Source of the DNA: JAYVYM01 sp046593925
GTDB lineage: Bacteria; Actinomycetota; Actinomycetes; Mycobacteriales; SCTD01
NCBI GenBank assembly: GCA_046593925.1
Contig: JBKJQN010000035.1
Location: forward strand, 1-46,894
Reading direction: 5' to 3'
Length of the DNA: 46,894 bases
Shown: piece by piece, positions 23,965-31,701 of the stretch
Numbering within the stretch: position 1 is the stretch's first letter
Layout: each line of letters opens with the position of its first letter
The notes under the pieces: model-generated
The model's input: only the letters and a program-made list of their open reading frames with translations
Database searches by the model: none
Told to the model about the DNA's origin: nothing
Made by a program: the position numbers and the translations under genes

Positions 23965-24926
23965 ATCTTCTCCTCGCGCAGCAGGGTGGACACCATCCGC
24001 AGCGCGAAGGTCGCGACGACGATCGTGCCGAACACCACGATCACCCCGGCGGCCGACGCGAGCCCGTAGTCGTGCGCCTGGTAGAAGGTGTTGTAGATGG
24101 TGTACGGCAGGTTGGCGGTGCCCAGTCCGCCGGAGGTGATCGTGAACACCGCGTCGAAGTTCTGGACGATGTAGATCGAGCCGAGCAGGGCAGCCAGCTC
24201 CAGGTAGCGGCGCAGGTGCGGGAACGTCATGTACCGGAAGATCTGCCAGCCGGTCGCGCCGTCGATGCGGGCAGCCTCGATGACGTCCAAAGGCCGGCCC
24301 TGCAGCCCGGCCAGCAGGATCAGCATCATGAATGGCGTCCACTGCCAGATCAGCGCGGCCTCGACCGCGCCGCGGGGCATGGCCGTGATCCAGTCCGGCT
24401 GGGGCGGGGAGTCCGAGCCGAACAGCGACCACACCGAGTGCAGCAGCCCGTTGAACAGGCCGTACTCCGGGTTGTAGAGCGCGTGCTTCCACAGCAGGGC
24501 CGCTGCCACAGGCACGACCAGGAACGGCGCGATCAGGATCGTACGGACGAAGCCGCGGCCGCGGAACTGGCGGTCCAGCAGCAGTGCGAGTCCCAGCCCG
24601 AGGATGAGACTGACGATCACGACAACGGCTGTGAGAATGATCGTGGTGATGATCGAGGTGCGCAGGGCGGAGTCGGTGAAGGCGGTGACGTAGTTCTGAC
24701 CCCCTGTGAAGCCCCGGTCGTTCGGGAACAGCGAGTTCCAGTTCATGAAGGAGATGACCAGCGTGGCGACGAACGGCAGCTGGGTCACCACGACAAGGAA
24801 CACCAGCGCGGGAAGCAGCGGCGCGCGCCGGGTCCACGGGGAGCTGCCGCCACGCGGCGAGTGGGCGGTCGTCGCGGGTGGGCGGGGCGAGGCGCCGGTC
24901 GGCGGCGCCGCGACGCTGACGCTCAT
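23961..24926 (-). CDS. Carbohydrate ABC transporter permease (MalF-like)
   Basis: A 321-residue permease with a Pro/Ser-rich cytoplasmic N-terminus of about 35 residues, then roughly six helices (LLPALVFLVVVTQLPFVATL, AVVVIVSLILGLGLALLLD, TILIAPFLVVPVAAALLWK). The EAA loop is PLDVIEAARIDGATGWQIFR near 225. The C-terminal helices include SAAGVIVVFGTIVVATFALR. It is encoded 64 bases downstream of the binding-protein gene, separated by a hairpin. Confidence 0.92.
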   Translation of the reverse strand: MSVSVAAPPTGASPRPPATTAHSPRGGSSPWTRRAPLLPALVFLVVVTQLPFVATLVISFMNWNSLFPNDRGFTGGQNYVTAFTDSALRTSIITTIILTAVVVIVSLILGLGLALLLDRQFRGRGFVRTILIAPFLVVPVAAALLWKHALYNPEYGLFNGLLHSVWSLFGSDSPPQPDWITAMPRGAVEAALIWQWTPFMMLILLAGLQGRPLDVIEAARIDGATGWQIFRYMTFPHLRRYLELAALLGSIYIVQNFDAVFTITSGGLGTANLPYTIYNTFYQAHDYGLASAAGVIVVFGTIVVATFALRMVSTLLREEKI

Positions 24927-24948
24927 CGCGGCAGCGCCGGGCCGCCCC

Positions 24949-24978
24949 GCGTGGCCGCCCCGCGGAGGGCGGCCACGC
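24949..24978 (-). terminator. Stem-loop between binding-protein and permease genes
   Basis: GCGTGGCCGCC (24949-24959) and GGCGGCCACGC (24968-24978) form a perfect 11-base-pair stem with an 8-base loop. No U-tract follows. In binding-protein-dependent operons such hairpins protect the upstream mRNA or partly terminate, so more binding protein than permease is made. That role is inferred here. Confidence 0.55.
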
Positions 24979-24990
24979 CGAGGCGGCAGG

Positions 24991-26379
24991 TCACTTGTAC
25001 TTCTTGCCGACAGACTCAGCGAGTTTCTGGCCCTTGTCCAGGGCCTCCGCCACGGTCGTACGACCGGCGATCGCCGAGCTGATCTCCTGTGAGACCGATG
25101 TGCCGAGCGCGGTGAACTCCGGGATGCCGACGAACTGGATGCCGACGTACGGTCGCGGGTCGACGCCGGCCTTGCGCGGGTCGGCGGAGTTGATGGCGGT
25201 CTGGGTGGCTTCCGCGAAGGCTGACGCGCCCTTCAGGTACTCGGGGTTCTGGTAGATCGAGGCGCGCTTGCCGGCTGGCACCTTCGACCAGCCCAGCGTG
25301 GTGCCGACCAGGTTCTCGTACTCCTTGCCGGAGGCGAAGGCGATGAACTTGGCAGCGTTGTCCTGGTTCTTGCTGGCCTTCTGGATGCCCCAGGCCCAGC
25401 TGTAGAGCCAGCCCGAGCTGTCGGTCTTCATGACCGGCGCCTGGGCATAGCCCATCTTGCCGGCGACGGCGGAGGTCGGCGCCTCGAGGGAGCCGGCCGC
25501 GGACGTCGCGTCGTACCACATCGCCACCTTGCCCTGCGTCACGTTGTTGAGGCACTCGGTGAAGCCGGACTGCGGGGCCCCCGACTCGCCGTGCTTCTGC
25601 ACGAGGTCCACGTAGAACTGGGTGGCGTCCTTGAAGCCGGCACCGTTGACGCCGGGGTTCCAGTCCTTGTCGAACCAGGTGCCGCCGAAGGTGTTGACAA
25701 CGGTGGTCAGCGGGGCCATCACCTCGCCCCAGCCGGGCAGCCCGCGCAGGCAGATGCCCTTCATGCCGGGCTGCGCCCCGTCGACCTTGGCGGCAATGTC
25801 GGCCACCTGCGTCCAGGTGGGCTTGTCGGGCATCGTCAGGTTCTTGGCCGCCAGCACGTCCTTGCGGTACATCAGGAAGGAGGACTCGCCGTAGAACGGC
25901 TCACCGTAGATCTTGCCATCCTGGCCGGTGAGGCCCTCGGCCATCGGCTTGAGGATGTCGCCCTGGTCGAACGCGGCATCGCCGGTGACCTTGTCGAGCG
26001 GCGCCAGCCAGCCGTTCTTGGAGTAGAACGGCACCTCGTAGTTGCTGATGGACGCCACGTCGTACTGACCGGCCTGGCTGGAGAACTCCTGGCTGATCTT
26101 GTCGCGTACGTCGTTCTCCGGGAGCACCGTGTAGTTGACCTTGATGCCGGTCTTCTTGGTGAAGTTGTCGGCGGTGAGCTTCTGCAGGTCGAGCATCTGC
26201 GGGTTGTTGACCATGAGGACGTTGACCGAGCCACCGCCACCGCCGCTCCCGCCACTGCTGCTGGCGCCGCCGCCTGCACTGCTGCCGCCGCCGGCGCCGG
26301 AACAGGCAGCGGCGAGCAGCAGTACCGGCAGGGCAACGGCCGTCACGGCGACCGGTCGGGCTCTTCTGGGCACGGGCAC
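24991..26379 (-). CDS. Sugar/polyol ABC transporter substrate-binding lipoprotein
   Basis: A 462-residue extracellular solute-binding protein (family 1, MalE-like). A Sec lipoprotein signal ends in the lipobox VLLLAAACSG with C26 as the lipidated residue. A Ser/Gly-rich tether of about 25 residues follows, then the mature domain (VNVLMVNNPQMLDLQKL, GKIYGEPFYGESSFLMYRKD, SKNQDNAAKFIAFASGKEYE). It captures the substrate outside the cell for the two permeases. It is the first gene of the operon and faces the divergent LacI gene across a region with palindromic operators. Confidence 0.92.
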   Translation of the reverse strand: MPVPRRARPVAVTAVALPVLLLAAACSGAGGGSSAGGGASSSGGSGGGGGSVNVLMVNNPQMLDLQKLTADNFTKKTGIKVNYTVLPENDVRDKISQEFSSQAGQYDVASISNYEVPFYSKNGWLAPLDKVTGDAAFDQGDILKPMAEGLTGQDGKIYGEPFYGESSFLMYRKDVLAAKNLTMPDKPTWTQVADIAAKVDGAQPGMKGICLRGLPGWGEVMAPLTTVVNTFGGTWFDKDWNPGVNGAGFKDATQFYVDLVQKHGESGAPQSGFTECLNNVTQGKVAMWYDATSAAGSLEAPTSAVAGKMGYAQAPVMKTDSSGWLYSWAWGIQKASKNQDNAAKFIAFASGKEYENLVGTTLGWSKVPAGKRASIYQNPEYLKGASAFAEATQTAINSADPRKAGVDPRPYVGIQFVGIPEFTALGTSVSQEISSAIAGRTTVAEALDKGQKLAESVGKKYK

Positions 26380-26489
26380 GTCATCTCCAGGGGATGGGCA
26401 GGGTCAGGGCGCGGTTGCGCCGCTGACGACGTGTGATGCGCGCCACAGGTGCACGCGTCTGGGGAGGGACCGTAGGCCGTTGCCCGGAC

Positions 26490-26531
26490 TTGTGCAACGG
26501 ATTGCGCAACGCATTGCGTCCTGTTGCACAA
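26490..26531. promoter_or_regulatory. Overlapping LacI-type operators between the polyol operon and its regulator
   Basis: TTGTGCAAC (26490-26498) and GTTGCACAA (26523-26531) form a perfect 9-base outer inverted repeat. Inside lie two overlapping palindromes: TGCAA-CGGA-TTGCG (26493-26506) and CGCAA-CGCA-TTGCG (26505-26518). Repeated TTGC/GCAA half-sites with a CG-containing centre are typical of LacI-family operators. The cluster is 111 bases from the binding-protein start and 80 from the LacI start, placed to control both. Confidence 0.65.
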
Positions 26532-26610
26532 CTGTGACAACCTCCGGGCGAGCGGGAGCTGGCGTAGCAGTGCGGTCACTGACCGCAGTCGGCCGGGAGG
26601 AGGATTCGCG

Positions 26611-27621
26611 GTGGTCGCCACCATGTCGGAGGTCGCGCAACGGGCCGGGGTCTCGGTGTCGACGGTGTCGCACGTGCTCAACGACACCCGCCCGGTCAGC
26701 GACCTGCGCCGTGACGCCGTGCTGCTGGCTGTGCTGGAGACCGGCTACGTGCCCAACCACCTGGCCCGGGCGCTGCGCACCGCCCGTACGGACACCGTCG
26801 GGCTCGTCATGCCCGCCATCAGCAACCCCTACCTCGGCGCGCTGGTGCGCTCGCTGCAGGCGGAGGCGGAGCAGCACCGATACCGGCTGCTGGTCACCGA
26901 TACCCACGACGACCCGGACCACGAGGAGCGGGCGGTCCGTGACCTGTGCGAGCGGCAGGTCGACGGCGTTCTGCTCGCACCCTCCGCGCGGCCCGAGGTC
27001 GCGCTGCGGCACCTGGCCGAGCGGGGCGTACCGGTGACGCTCATCGACCGACTGGTCGACGGGCCGTACGACAAGGTCGGGACCGAGAACGTGCAGTCGA
27101 CGGCGGAGCTCGTCCGGCATCTCGTCGCCCACGGCCACCGACGGATCGCGTTCGTCTCGGGGCTAACGGGCCTCGTCACCAGTAACGAGCGCCTGCAGGG
27201 CTACCACCTCGGCCTGTCGCAGGCCGGGCTGGCCGCCGAGGCCGGGCTGCTGGCCTGCGGCTCGTCGGACGCCGTGCACGCCAGGGTCGCCGTACTCGGG
27301 CTGCTCGGGGCTCGCCAGCCACCCAGCGGGCTGATCGTGAGCAACAACCACATGATGATCGGGGCGGTCCGGGCGATCCGCGAGCTCGGCCTGAGCGCGC
27401 CGGCCGACCTCGCGCTGGTCGGCTTCGACGACTTCGAGTGGGCCGACCTGTTCTCGCCCCGCCTGACGGTGATGGCGCAACCGGAGGTCGAGATCGGCGC
27501 CCGGGCGGTGCGCTTGCTGATCAGCCGTATCGACAAGCCGGACCAGCCGTACCGGACGCTGCGCCTCGCGCCGAGCCTGGTTGTCCGAAGCTCGTGCGGG
27601 TGTCACCCCGACGAGGTCTGA
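26611..27621 (+). CDS. LacI family transcriptional regulator of the polyol locus
   Basis: A 336-residue LacI-type repressor. The N-terminal helix-turn-helix is MSEVAQRAGVSVSTVSHVLN, with the hinge helix PNHLARALRTART. The periplasmic-binding-protein-like effector domain begins VGLVMPAISNPYLGALVRSL and includes RIAFVSGLTGLVTSNERLQG and LVGFDDFEWADLFSPRLTVM. GTG 26611 was chosen because GGAGGAGG ends seven bases before it; ATG 26623 would leave the HTH intact too. Divergent from the ABC operon; the effector is probably the polyol or its product. Confidence 0.92.
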   Translation: MVATMSEVAQRAGVSVSTVSHVLNDTRPVSDLRRDAVLLAVLETGYVPNHLARALRTARTDTVGLVMPAISNPYLGALVRSLQAEAEQHRYRLLVTDTHDDPDHEERAVRDLCERQVDGVLLAPSARPEVALRHLAERGVPVTLIDRLVDGPYDKVGTENVQSTAELVRHLVAHGHRRIAFVSGLTGLVTSNERLQGYHLGLSQAGLAAEAGLLACGSSDAVHARVAVLGLLGARQPPSGLIVSNNHMMIGAVRAIRELGLSAPADLALVGFDDFEWADLFSPRLTVMAQPEVEIGARAVRLLISRIDKPDQPYRTLRLAPSLVVRSSCGCHPDEV

Positions 27622-27710
27622 TCGGCGGGGCGGCCCCGTCGAACACGCCCGCGACCGCCTGCTGCTGGTCCATCGCGACCTCCGCGGCCACCGTGCCGCG
27701 TGCGCCGTGA

Positions 27711-28340
27711 TCAGCGCAAGGCCTCGCCCACCACCCGCAGGTCGGCCACCAGCCCGGCCAGCGCCGCACCGCGGTCGTCCGCCCGCAGCACCGCGGAAGG
27801 GTGGATGGTGGCGAGTGCGCGGGGACCGCCGGGCTGCGGCCAGTCCATGATGCTGCCGCGCTGCCGGGTGACCCGGAACGACGGGCCGTAGATGGTCTTG
27901 GCCGCGGTCGCGCCGAGCAGGACGACCAGCTCGGGCGCGACCGCGGCCAGCTCGGCAACCAGCCAGGGCCGGCAGGCCGCCACCTCGTAGCTGTCGGGGG
28001 TGGCGTGGATGCGACGCTTGCCGCTGACGGTGAATGTGAAGTGCTTGACGGCATTGGTGATGAACAGGTCTGTCCGGTCGACGCCGGCCTCGTCCAGCGC
28101 CTGTACGAGCAGCCGCCCGGCCGGCCCGACGAAGGGCAGGCCCCGCTGATCCTCCACGTCTCCGGGCTGCTCGCCGACCAGCATCAGCCGCGCGCCCGCC
28201 GACCCGCGGCCGAAGACGACCTGCGTCGCCGGCTCCCAGAGCGGGCAGCCGCGGCAGTCCGCCGCGGCGGAGCGCAGCGCCTCGAGGTCGGTCGTCGGCG
28301 GGAGGTACGGGGCTGCGGTCGGCCAGTCGGGGCGCGGCAT
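27711..28340 (-). CDS. udgX: UdgX family uracil-DNA binding protein / uracil-DNA glycosylase
   Basis: A 209-residue UDG-superfamily protein. GEQPGD at 56-61, NAVKHF at 96-101 and the UdgX-defining insertion loop GKRRIH with H112, followed by the uracil-binding motif IHPSAVLRA near the C-terminus. UdgX proteins excise uracil and stay covalently attached to the abasic DNA through the loop histidine. Cysteines C29, C32 and C123 are positioned as iron-sulfur ligands; the position of another family-4 cluster cysteine (NVVKC) is H100 here. ATG 28340. It shares its strand with the photolyase gene, 116 bases further upstream on that strand. Confidence 0.88.
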   Translation of the reverse strand: MPRPDWPTAAPYLPPTTDLEALRSAAADCRGCPLWEPATQVVFGRGSAGARLMLVGEQPGDVEDQRGLPFVGPAGRLLVQALDEAGVDRTDLFITNAVKHFTFTVSGKRRIHATPDSYEVAACRPWLVAELAAVAPELVVLLGATAAKTIYGPSFRVTRQRGSIMDWPQPGGPRALATIHPSAVLRADDRGAALAGLVADLRVVGEALR

Positions 28341-28456
28341 CTGCTGGCACTACCCGTCGCAGCGGCGGCCGCACCCGGGGTCGGGCAGCGCCCTCACCTC
28401 CCGGGGGACGGTTGGCGCGCTACTGATGCCAGCCTGCCCGCGTCGAGCTCCCGTCG

Positions 28457-29806
28457 TCAGCGCCGGACGTCGGCGTAGCGGCGCAGCGCCTCCTGTCGCT
28501 CGGCCGCGTGGTCGACGATCCGTTCCGGGTAACCCGTCGGCGGCCCGCCCGGCAGCGTCCACGGCTCGTGCACCGCCTTGCCCGGTACGTCGCGCAGCTC
28601 GGGCACCCAGCGGCGCACGTAGTCGCCCTGCGGGTCGTGGTCCTGGCCCTGCTTCACCGGGTTGAACACCCGGAAGTAGGGCGACGGGTCGGTGCCGGTG
28701 CCGGCAACCCACTGCCAGCCCTGCTGGTTGCTGGCCAGGTCGCCGTCGCGCAGGTGCTGCATGAAGTGCCGCGCCCCGCGCCGCCAGTGCAGGTGCAGGT
28801 CCTTGCACAGGAAGGAGCCGACGATCATCCGCACGCGGTTGTGCATCCAGGCCTCGCCGAGCAGCTGCCGCATCCCGGCGTCGACGATCGGGAAGCCGGT
28901 CCGGCCGGTCGCCCATGCGTCCCAGCGCGCCTCCGCCTGCTCGCCTTCGTCGTACTTGAGCGCCTCGAGCTGCGGCTGCAGCTCGTGCCGGGCGCTGTCC
29001 GGTCGGTGATGCAGCACGTCGGCGTAGAAGTCGCGGAACACCACCTCGCGGCGCAAGGCGTCACCGCCGTCGCCCTGCGGCAGCTGCGCGAGCAGCGTGC
29101 GCGGATGGATGCAGCCGTACCTGAGGTAGACCGAGAGTCGGCTGGTCCCGTCCACGCCGGGGTTGTTGCGCCGCCGGTGGTAGTCCTCGATGCCTCCGTC
29201 GAGGAACTCGCGCCAGCGCGCCAGGGCGCCGCGCTCTCCGGCGGCCGGCAGCTCGATGTCGCCAAGGTCCGGGTCGGCCGGTACGCCGTCGCTCGGCAGG
29301 CCGCCGTCGGTCCACGGCACGACGACGGGCGTCAGCGCCGGCGAGTGGACCCCCCGCGCGGTCCAGGCGCGGGCGTACGGCGTGTAGACCCGGTACGGAG
29401 TCCCGTCGCCCTTCAGGAGCTGGCCCGGGGTGACGGCGTACGGCGACCCGGTGGGCACCAGGGGCACCTGACCAAGGGCCGCCGCGACCCGCGTGTCGCG
29501 CTCGCTGCCGTACGGCGCGTGGTCGCTGCTGATGTGCACGGCGTTGGCCTCGACCTCGCGCGCCACCCGCGGTACGACGACCTCGGGGCGGCCGCAGAGC
29601 ACCCGCAGCCGCCCGTCGGTGCGCTCGGTGAGCTCGCGCAGGCAGCGGTACAGAAAGGCCAGGCGGGGTGCGCCGGACGGTCCGCGGAGCGCATCGTCCA
29701 GGACGAACAGCGGGACGACCTCGTCGGCGCCGTCGCGCGCCGCGAGCAGCGCGGGGGAGTCGGCCAGGCGCAGGTCGCGGCGCAGCCAGAGCACGGAGGT
29801 GGTCAC
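28457..29806 (-). CDS. phrB: Deoxyribodipyrimidine photo-lyase
   Basis: A 449-residue cryptochrome/photolyase. The N-terminal Rossmann antenna domain starts SVLWLRRDLRLADSPALLAA, and the C-terminal FAD domain contains GTSRLSVYLRYGCIHPRTLL, WARTGRTG-like WATGRTGFPIVDAGMRQL, WMHNRVRMIVGSFL and DLASNQQGWQWVAGTGTDPS. It uses blue light to split cyclobutane pyrimidine dimers. GTG 29806 is preceded by TACCGT at near-leaderless spacing. It neighbours udgX, making a two-gene DNA-repair stretch. Confidence 0.93.
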   Translation of the reverse strand: MTTSVLWLRRDLRLADSPALLAARDGADEVVPLFVLDDALRGPSGAPRLAFLYRCLRELTERTDGRLRVLCGRPEVVVPRVAREVEANAVHISSDHAPYGSERDTRVAAALGQVPLVPTGSPYAVTPGQLLKGDGTPYRVYTPYARAWTARGVHSPALTPVVVPWTDGGLPSDGVPADPDLGDIELPAAGERGALARWREFLDGGIEDYHRRRNNPGVDGTSRLSVYLRYGCIHPRTLLAQLPQGDGGDALRREVVFRDFYADVLHHRPDSARHELQPQLEALKYDEGEQAEARWDAWATGRTGFPIVDAGMRQLLGEAWMHNRVRMIVGSFLCKDLHLHWRRGARHFMQHLRDGDLASNQQGWQWVAGTGTDPSPYFRVFNPVKQGQDHDPQGDYVRRWVPELRDVPGKAVHEPWTLPGGPPTGYPERIVDHAAERQEALRRYADVRR

Positions 29807-29813
29807 CGGCGGG

Positions 29814-29819
29814 ACGGTA
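29814..29819 (-). promoter_or_regulatory. -10 hexamer of photolyase gene (leaderless)
   Basis: TACCGT on the minus strand, seven bases before GTG 29806. Confidence 0.45.
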
Positions 29820-29962
29820 AGGCCTTGGCGGCGGGGCCGCTTGAGGAGCGGGTGGTAGGCCCGCTGTGACCTTTCGGATAGGTGGCAGTAGCGATCTTGA
29901 GGGCATACGGGCCCCAGCAGCGCAGCCGCCGGCACGTCCCCCATGTCCCGAGAGGACCACGC

Positions 29963-30736
29963 ATGACCACACCGCTCGCGGTCGACTTCCAGGGGCCCGT
30001 CACCGACGCGTTCCGCTCGATCGCCACCTTCGTCCCCAAGCTCATCGGCTTCCTGCTGATCCTGGTCGTCGGCTACTACATCGCGAAGTTCATTGCCAAG
30101 ATCGTGGAGAAGGTGCTCGAAAAGGTCAACTTCGACGAGGCCGTCGAGAAGGGCCCGATCAAGCAGGCGCTGTCGCGGAGTCAGTACGACGCCAGCGACA
30201 TCGTCAGCAAGCTGGTCTTCTACGCGATCTTCATCCCGGTGCTGTCGGCCGCGATCGGCACGTTGGGTATCGCTGCCCTGCAGGCGCCGCTGGCCGCCTT
30301 CATCATTCTGATTCCGAAGATCATCGTCGCCCTGATCCTGATCGTGCTCGGTGGCGTCGTCGCCGGCGCTGTCAAAAAGCTCATCGAAGGCAGCCTGGGC
30401 GGCCTTTCCTACGGCAAGGCTCTCGCCAGCGGCGTCGGCGTCCTGGTCATGCTGGTGTTCGTCAAGGCCGCCCTGGACGAGGTCGGCATCGCGACTGCGG
30501 TCACCGGCCCCGTCCTCATCACGATCCTGGCAACCGTCGGTGGCATCCTCATCGTCGGCGTCGGCGGCGCACTCATCAAGCCGATGCAGCCCCGCCTGGA
30601 GCAGCTGCTGACAAAGGCCGAGAGCGAGTCGGGCAACGTCAAGCGGGAGGCGCGCAAGCCCTACCCGTCGGACTCGTCGTCCTCGACGGCGCCCACCGCC
30701 GCCTACCCGACGAGCAGGGGTAGCACCGCCCGCTAG
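29963..30736 (+). CDS. Mechanosensitive-channel-like membrane protein with TM-helix repeats
   Basis: A 257-residue protein with several hydrophobic helices of the conserved TM-helix repeat type (FVPKLIGFLLILVVGYYIAK, IILIPKIIVALILIVLGGVV, LIEGSLGGLSYGKALASGVG). The repeat motif of about 50 residues (helix, then amphipathic stretch with NFDEAV) occurs about twice. No MscS beta domain follows; the C-terminus is a Ser/Thr-rich cytoplasmic tail. ATG 29963 has GAGAGGA eight bases upstream. A strong terminator follows. A role in osmotic or membrane-tension response is inferred from family resemblance. Confidence 0.75.
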   Translation: MTTPLAVDFQGPVTDAFRSIATFVPKLIGFLLILVVGYYIAKFIAKIVEKVLEKVNFDEAVEKGPIKQALSRSQYDASDIVSKLVFYAIFIPVLSAAIGTLGIAALQAPLAAFIILIPKIIVALILIVLGGVVAGAVKKLIEGSLGGLSYGKALASGVGVLVMLVFVKAALDEVGIATAVTGPVLITILATVGGILIVGVGGALIKPMQPRLEQLLTKAESESGNVKREARKPYPSDSSSSTAPTAAYPTSRGSTAR

Positions 30737-30750
30737 TCGCAGCGCCATGC

Positions 30751-30784
30751 CGCGGGCCCGTCCCCACGCGGGGGCGGGCCCGCG
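30751..30784 (+). terminator. Strong GC-rich terminator hairpin
   Basis: CGCGGGCCCGTCCCC (30751-30765) pairs with GGGGGCGGGCCCGCG (30770-30784), a 15-base stem with one G-U pair and a four-base loop ACGC. It lies 15 bases after the stop of the membrane protein and also faces tRNA-Arg on the other strand. There is no U-tract, as is common in high-GC actinobacteria. Confidence 0.7.
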
Positions 30785-30844
30785 TGCGTGGGTGGGTCGC
30801 CAGCCGCGGCGCAGCACCGGTCCAGCGACGTTGTGTTGTGTGTG

Positions 30845-30917
30845 TGCCCCCGGAGAGAATCGAACTCCCGACGCCCTCCTTAGGACGGAGGCGCTCTATC
30901 CACTGAGCTACGGAGGC
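30845..30917 (-). tRNA. tRNA-Arg(CCU)
   Basis: A 73-base cloverleaf on the minus strand. The acceptor pairs GCCTCCG with CGGGGGC and the discriminator is A. The D-arm contains TAGCTCAGTGGATAGAGC, the anticodon arm is CCTCC-GTCCTAA-GGAGG with anticodon CCT, and the T-arm contains GGGAGTTCGATTCTCTCC (stem closed by one mismatch-tolerant pair). CCA is not encoded. It reads the rare arginine codon AGG. Confidence 0.93.
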
Positions 30918-30951
30918 GGATACGTCGAGGGTAGCCGCCGGCGACCCACGC

Positions 30952-31701
30952 TCAGCTGCGCAGGTACGAGGCGCCGTTGACATCGACGACGGTGCCGCTG
31001 GCGAACTGCGCGCCCGGCGACGCCAGCCACAGCACGGCCGAGGCGACCTCCTCCGGCCGGGCCACCCGGCCGAACGGCGACTGCGCCCGAACGGCATCGC
31101 CGGCCGGCCCGTCGAGCACCTCGCGGGCCATGTCGGTCTCGACGAAGCCCGGCGCGACCGTGGCCACCGAGATGCCGTGCGGCGCGAGGGCCAGCGCCAT
31201 CGACTGGCCGAACGCGTTGAGGCCTGCCTTGCTCGCGCCGTACGCCGGGCAGTCCGGCTCGCCGCGGAACGCTCCACGACTCGAGACGTTGACCACCGCC
31301 CCGCCGCCGGCCGCGATCAGGTGCGGCACCGCGCAGAAGGTCGCGTGCGCCGCGCCGAGCAGGTTGACCGACAGCGTCCGGGTCCAGGCCGCCTGCCACT
31401 GCTGGTAGGACGTGCGCAGCGGCGGGTGGTCCACGAAGACGCCAGCGTTGTTGACGAGGACGTCCAGCCCGCCGAGGGCGACCGCAGCCGCGTCGACGGC
31501 CCGGCGTACCTGCTCGGCGTCGCCGAGGTCGGCCTGCACCAGCGCGTGCCCATCGCCGCTGAGCGAGCCGAGCACCTGCTCGGCCGGTGCGAACGACGCG
31601 CCCCAGTGCACCGCGACCCGGTCGCCCTGCGCGGCAAAGGCCCGCGCGACCGCTGCGCCGATGCCACGGGACGCGCCGGTCACCAGGACCGCACGGCTCA
31701 C
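30952..31701 (-). CDS. SDR family oxidoreductase (3-oxoacyl-ACP reductase-like)
   Basis: A 249-residue short-chain dehydrogenase. Cofactor motif VLVTGASRGIGAAVARAF at 5, NNAGVFV near 88, catalytic Ser in VVNVSSRGAF near 140, YGASK (catalytic Tyr/Lys) near 153 and PGFVETDMA near 185. FabG-like sequence does not fix the substrate. GTG 31701 overlaps the stop of the cysteine-desulfurase-like gene (GTGA), so the pair is coupled. The stop lies 35 bases from tRNA-Arg. Confidence 0.88.
   Translation of the reverse strand: MSRAVLVTGASRGIGAAVARAFAAQGDRVAVHWGASFAPAEQVLGSLSGDGHALVQADLGDAEQVRRAVDAAAVALGGLDVLVNNAGVFVDHPPLRTSYQQWQAAWTRTLSVNLLGAAHATFCAVPHLIAAGGGAVVNVSSRGAFRGEPDCPAYGASKAGLNAFGQSMALALAPHGISVATVAPGFVETDMAREVLDGPAGDAVRAQSPFGRVARPEEVASAVLWLASPGAQFASGTVVDVNGASYLRS

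Noticed and set aside
28341..28456. Short gene between photolyase and udgX
   Set aside because: Only 116 bases with no plausible start or RBS.
29807..30817. Minus-strand extension of the photolyase frame across the membrane protein gene
   Set aside because: The added sequence is an antisense shadow; the conserved photolyase N-terminus begins at GTG 29806.
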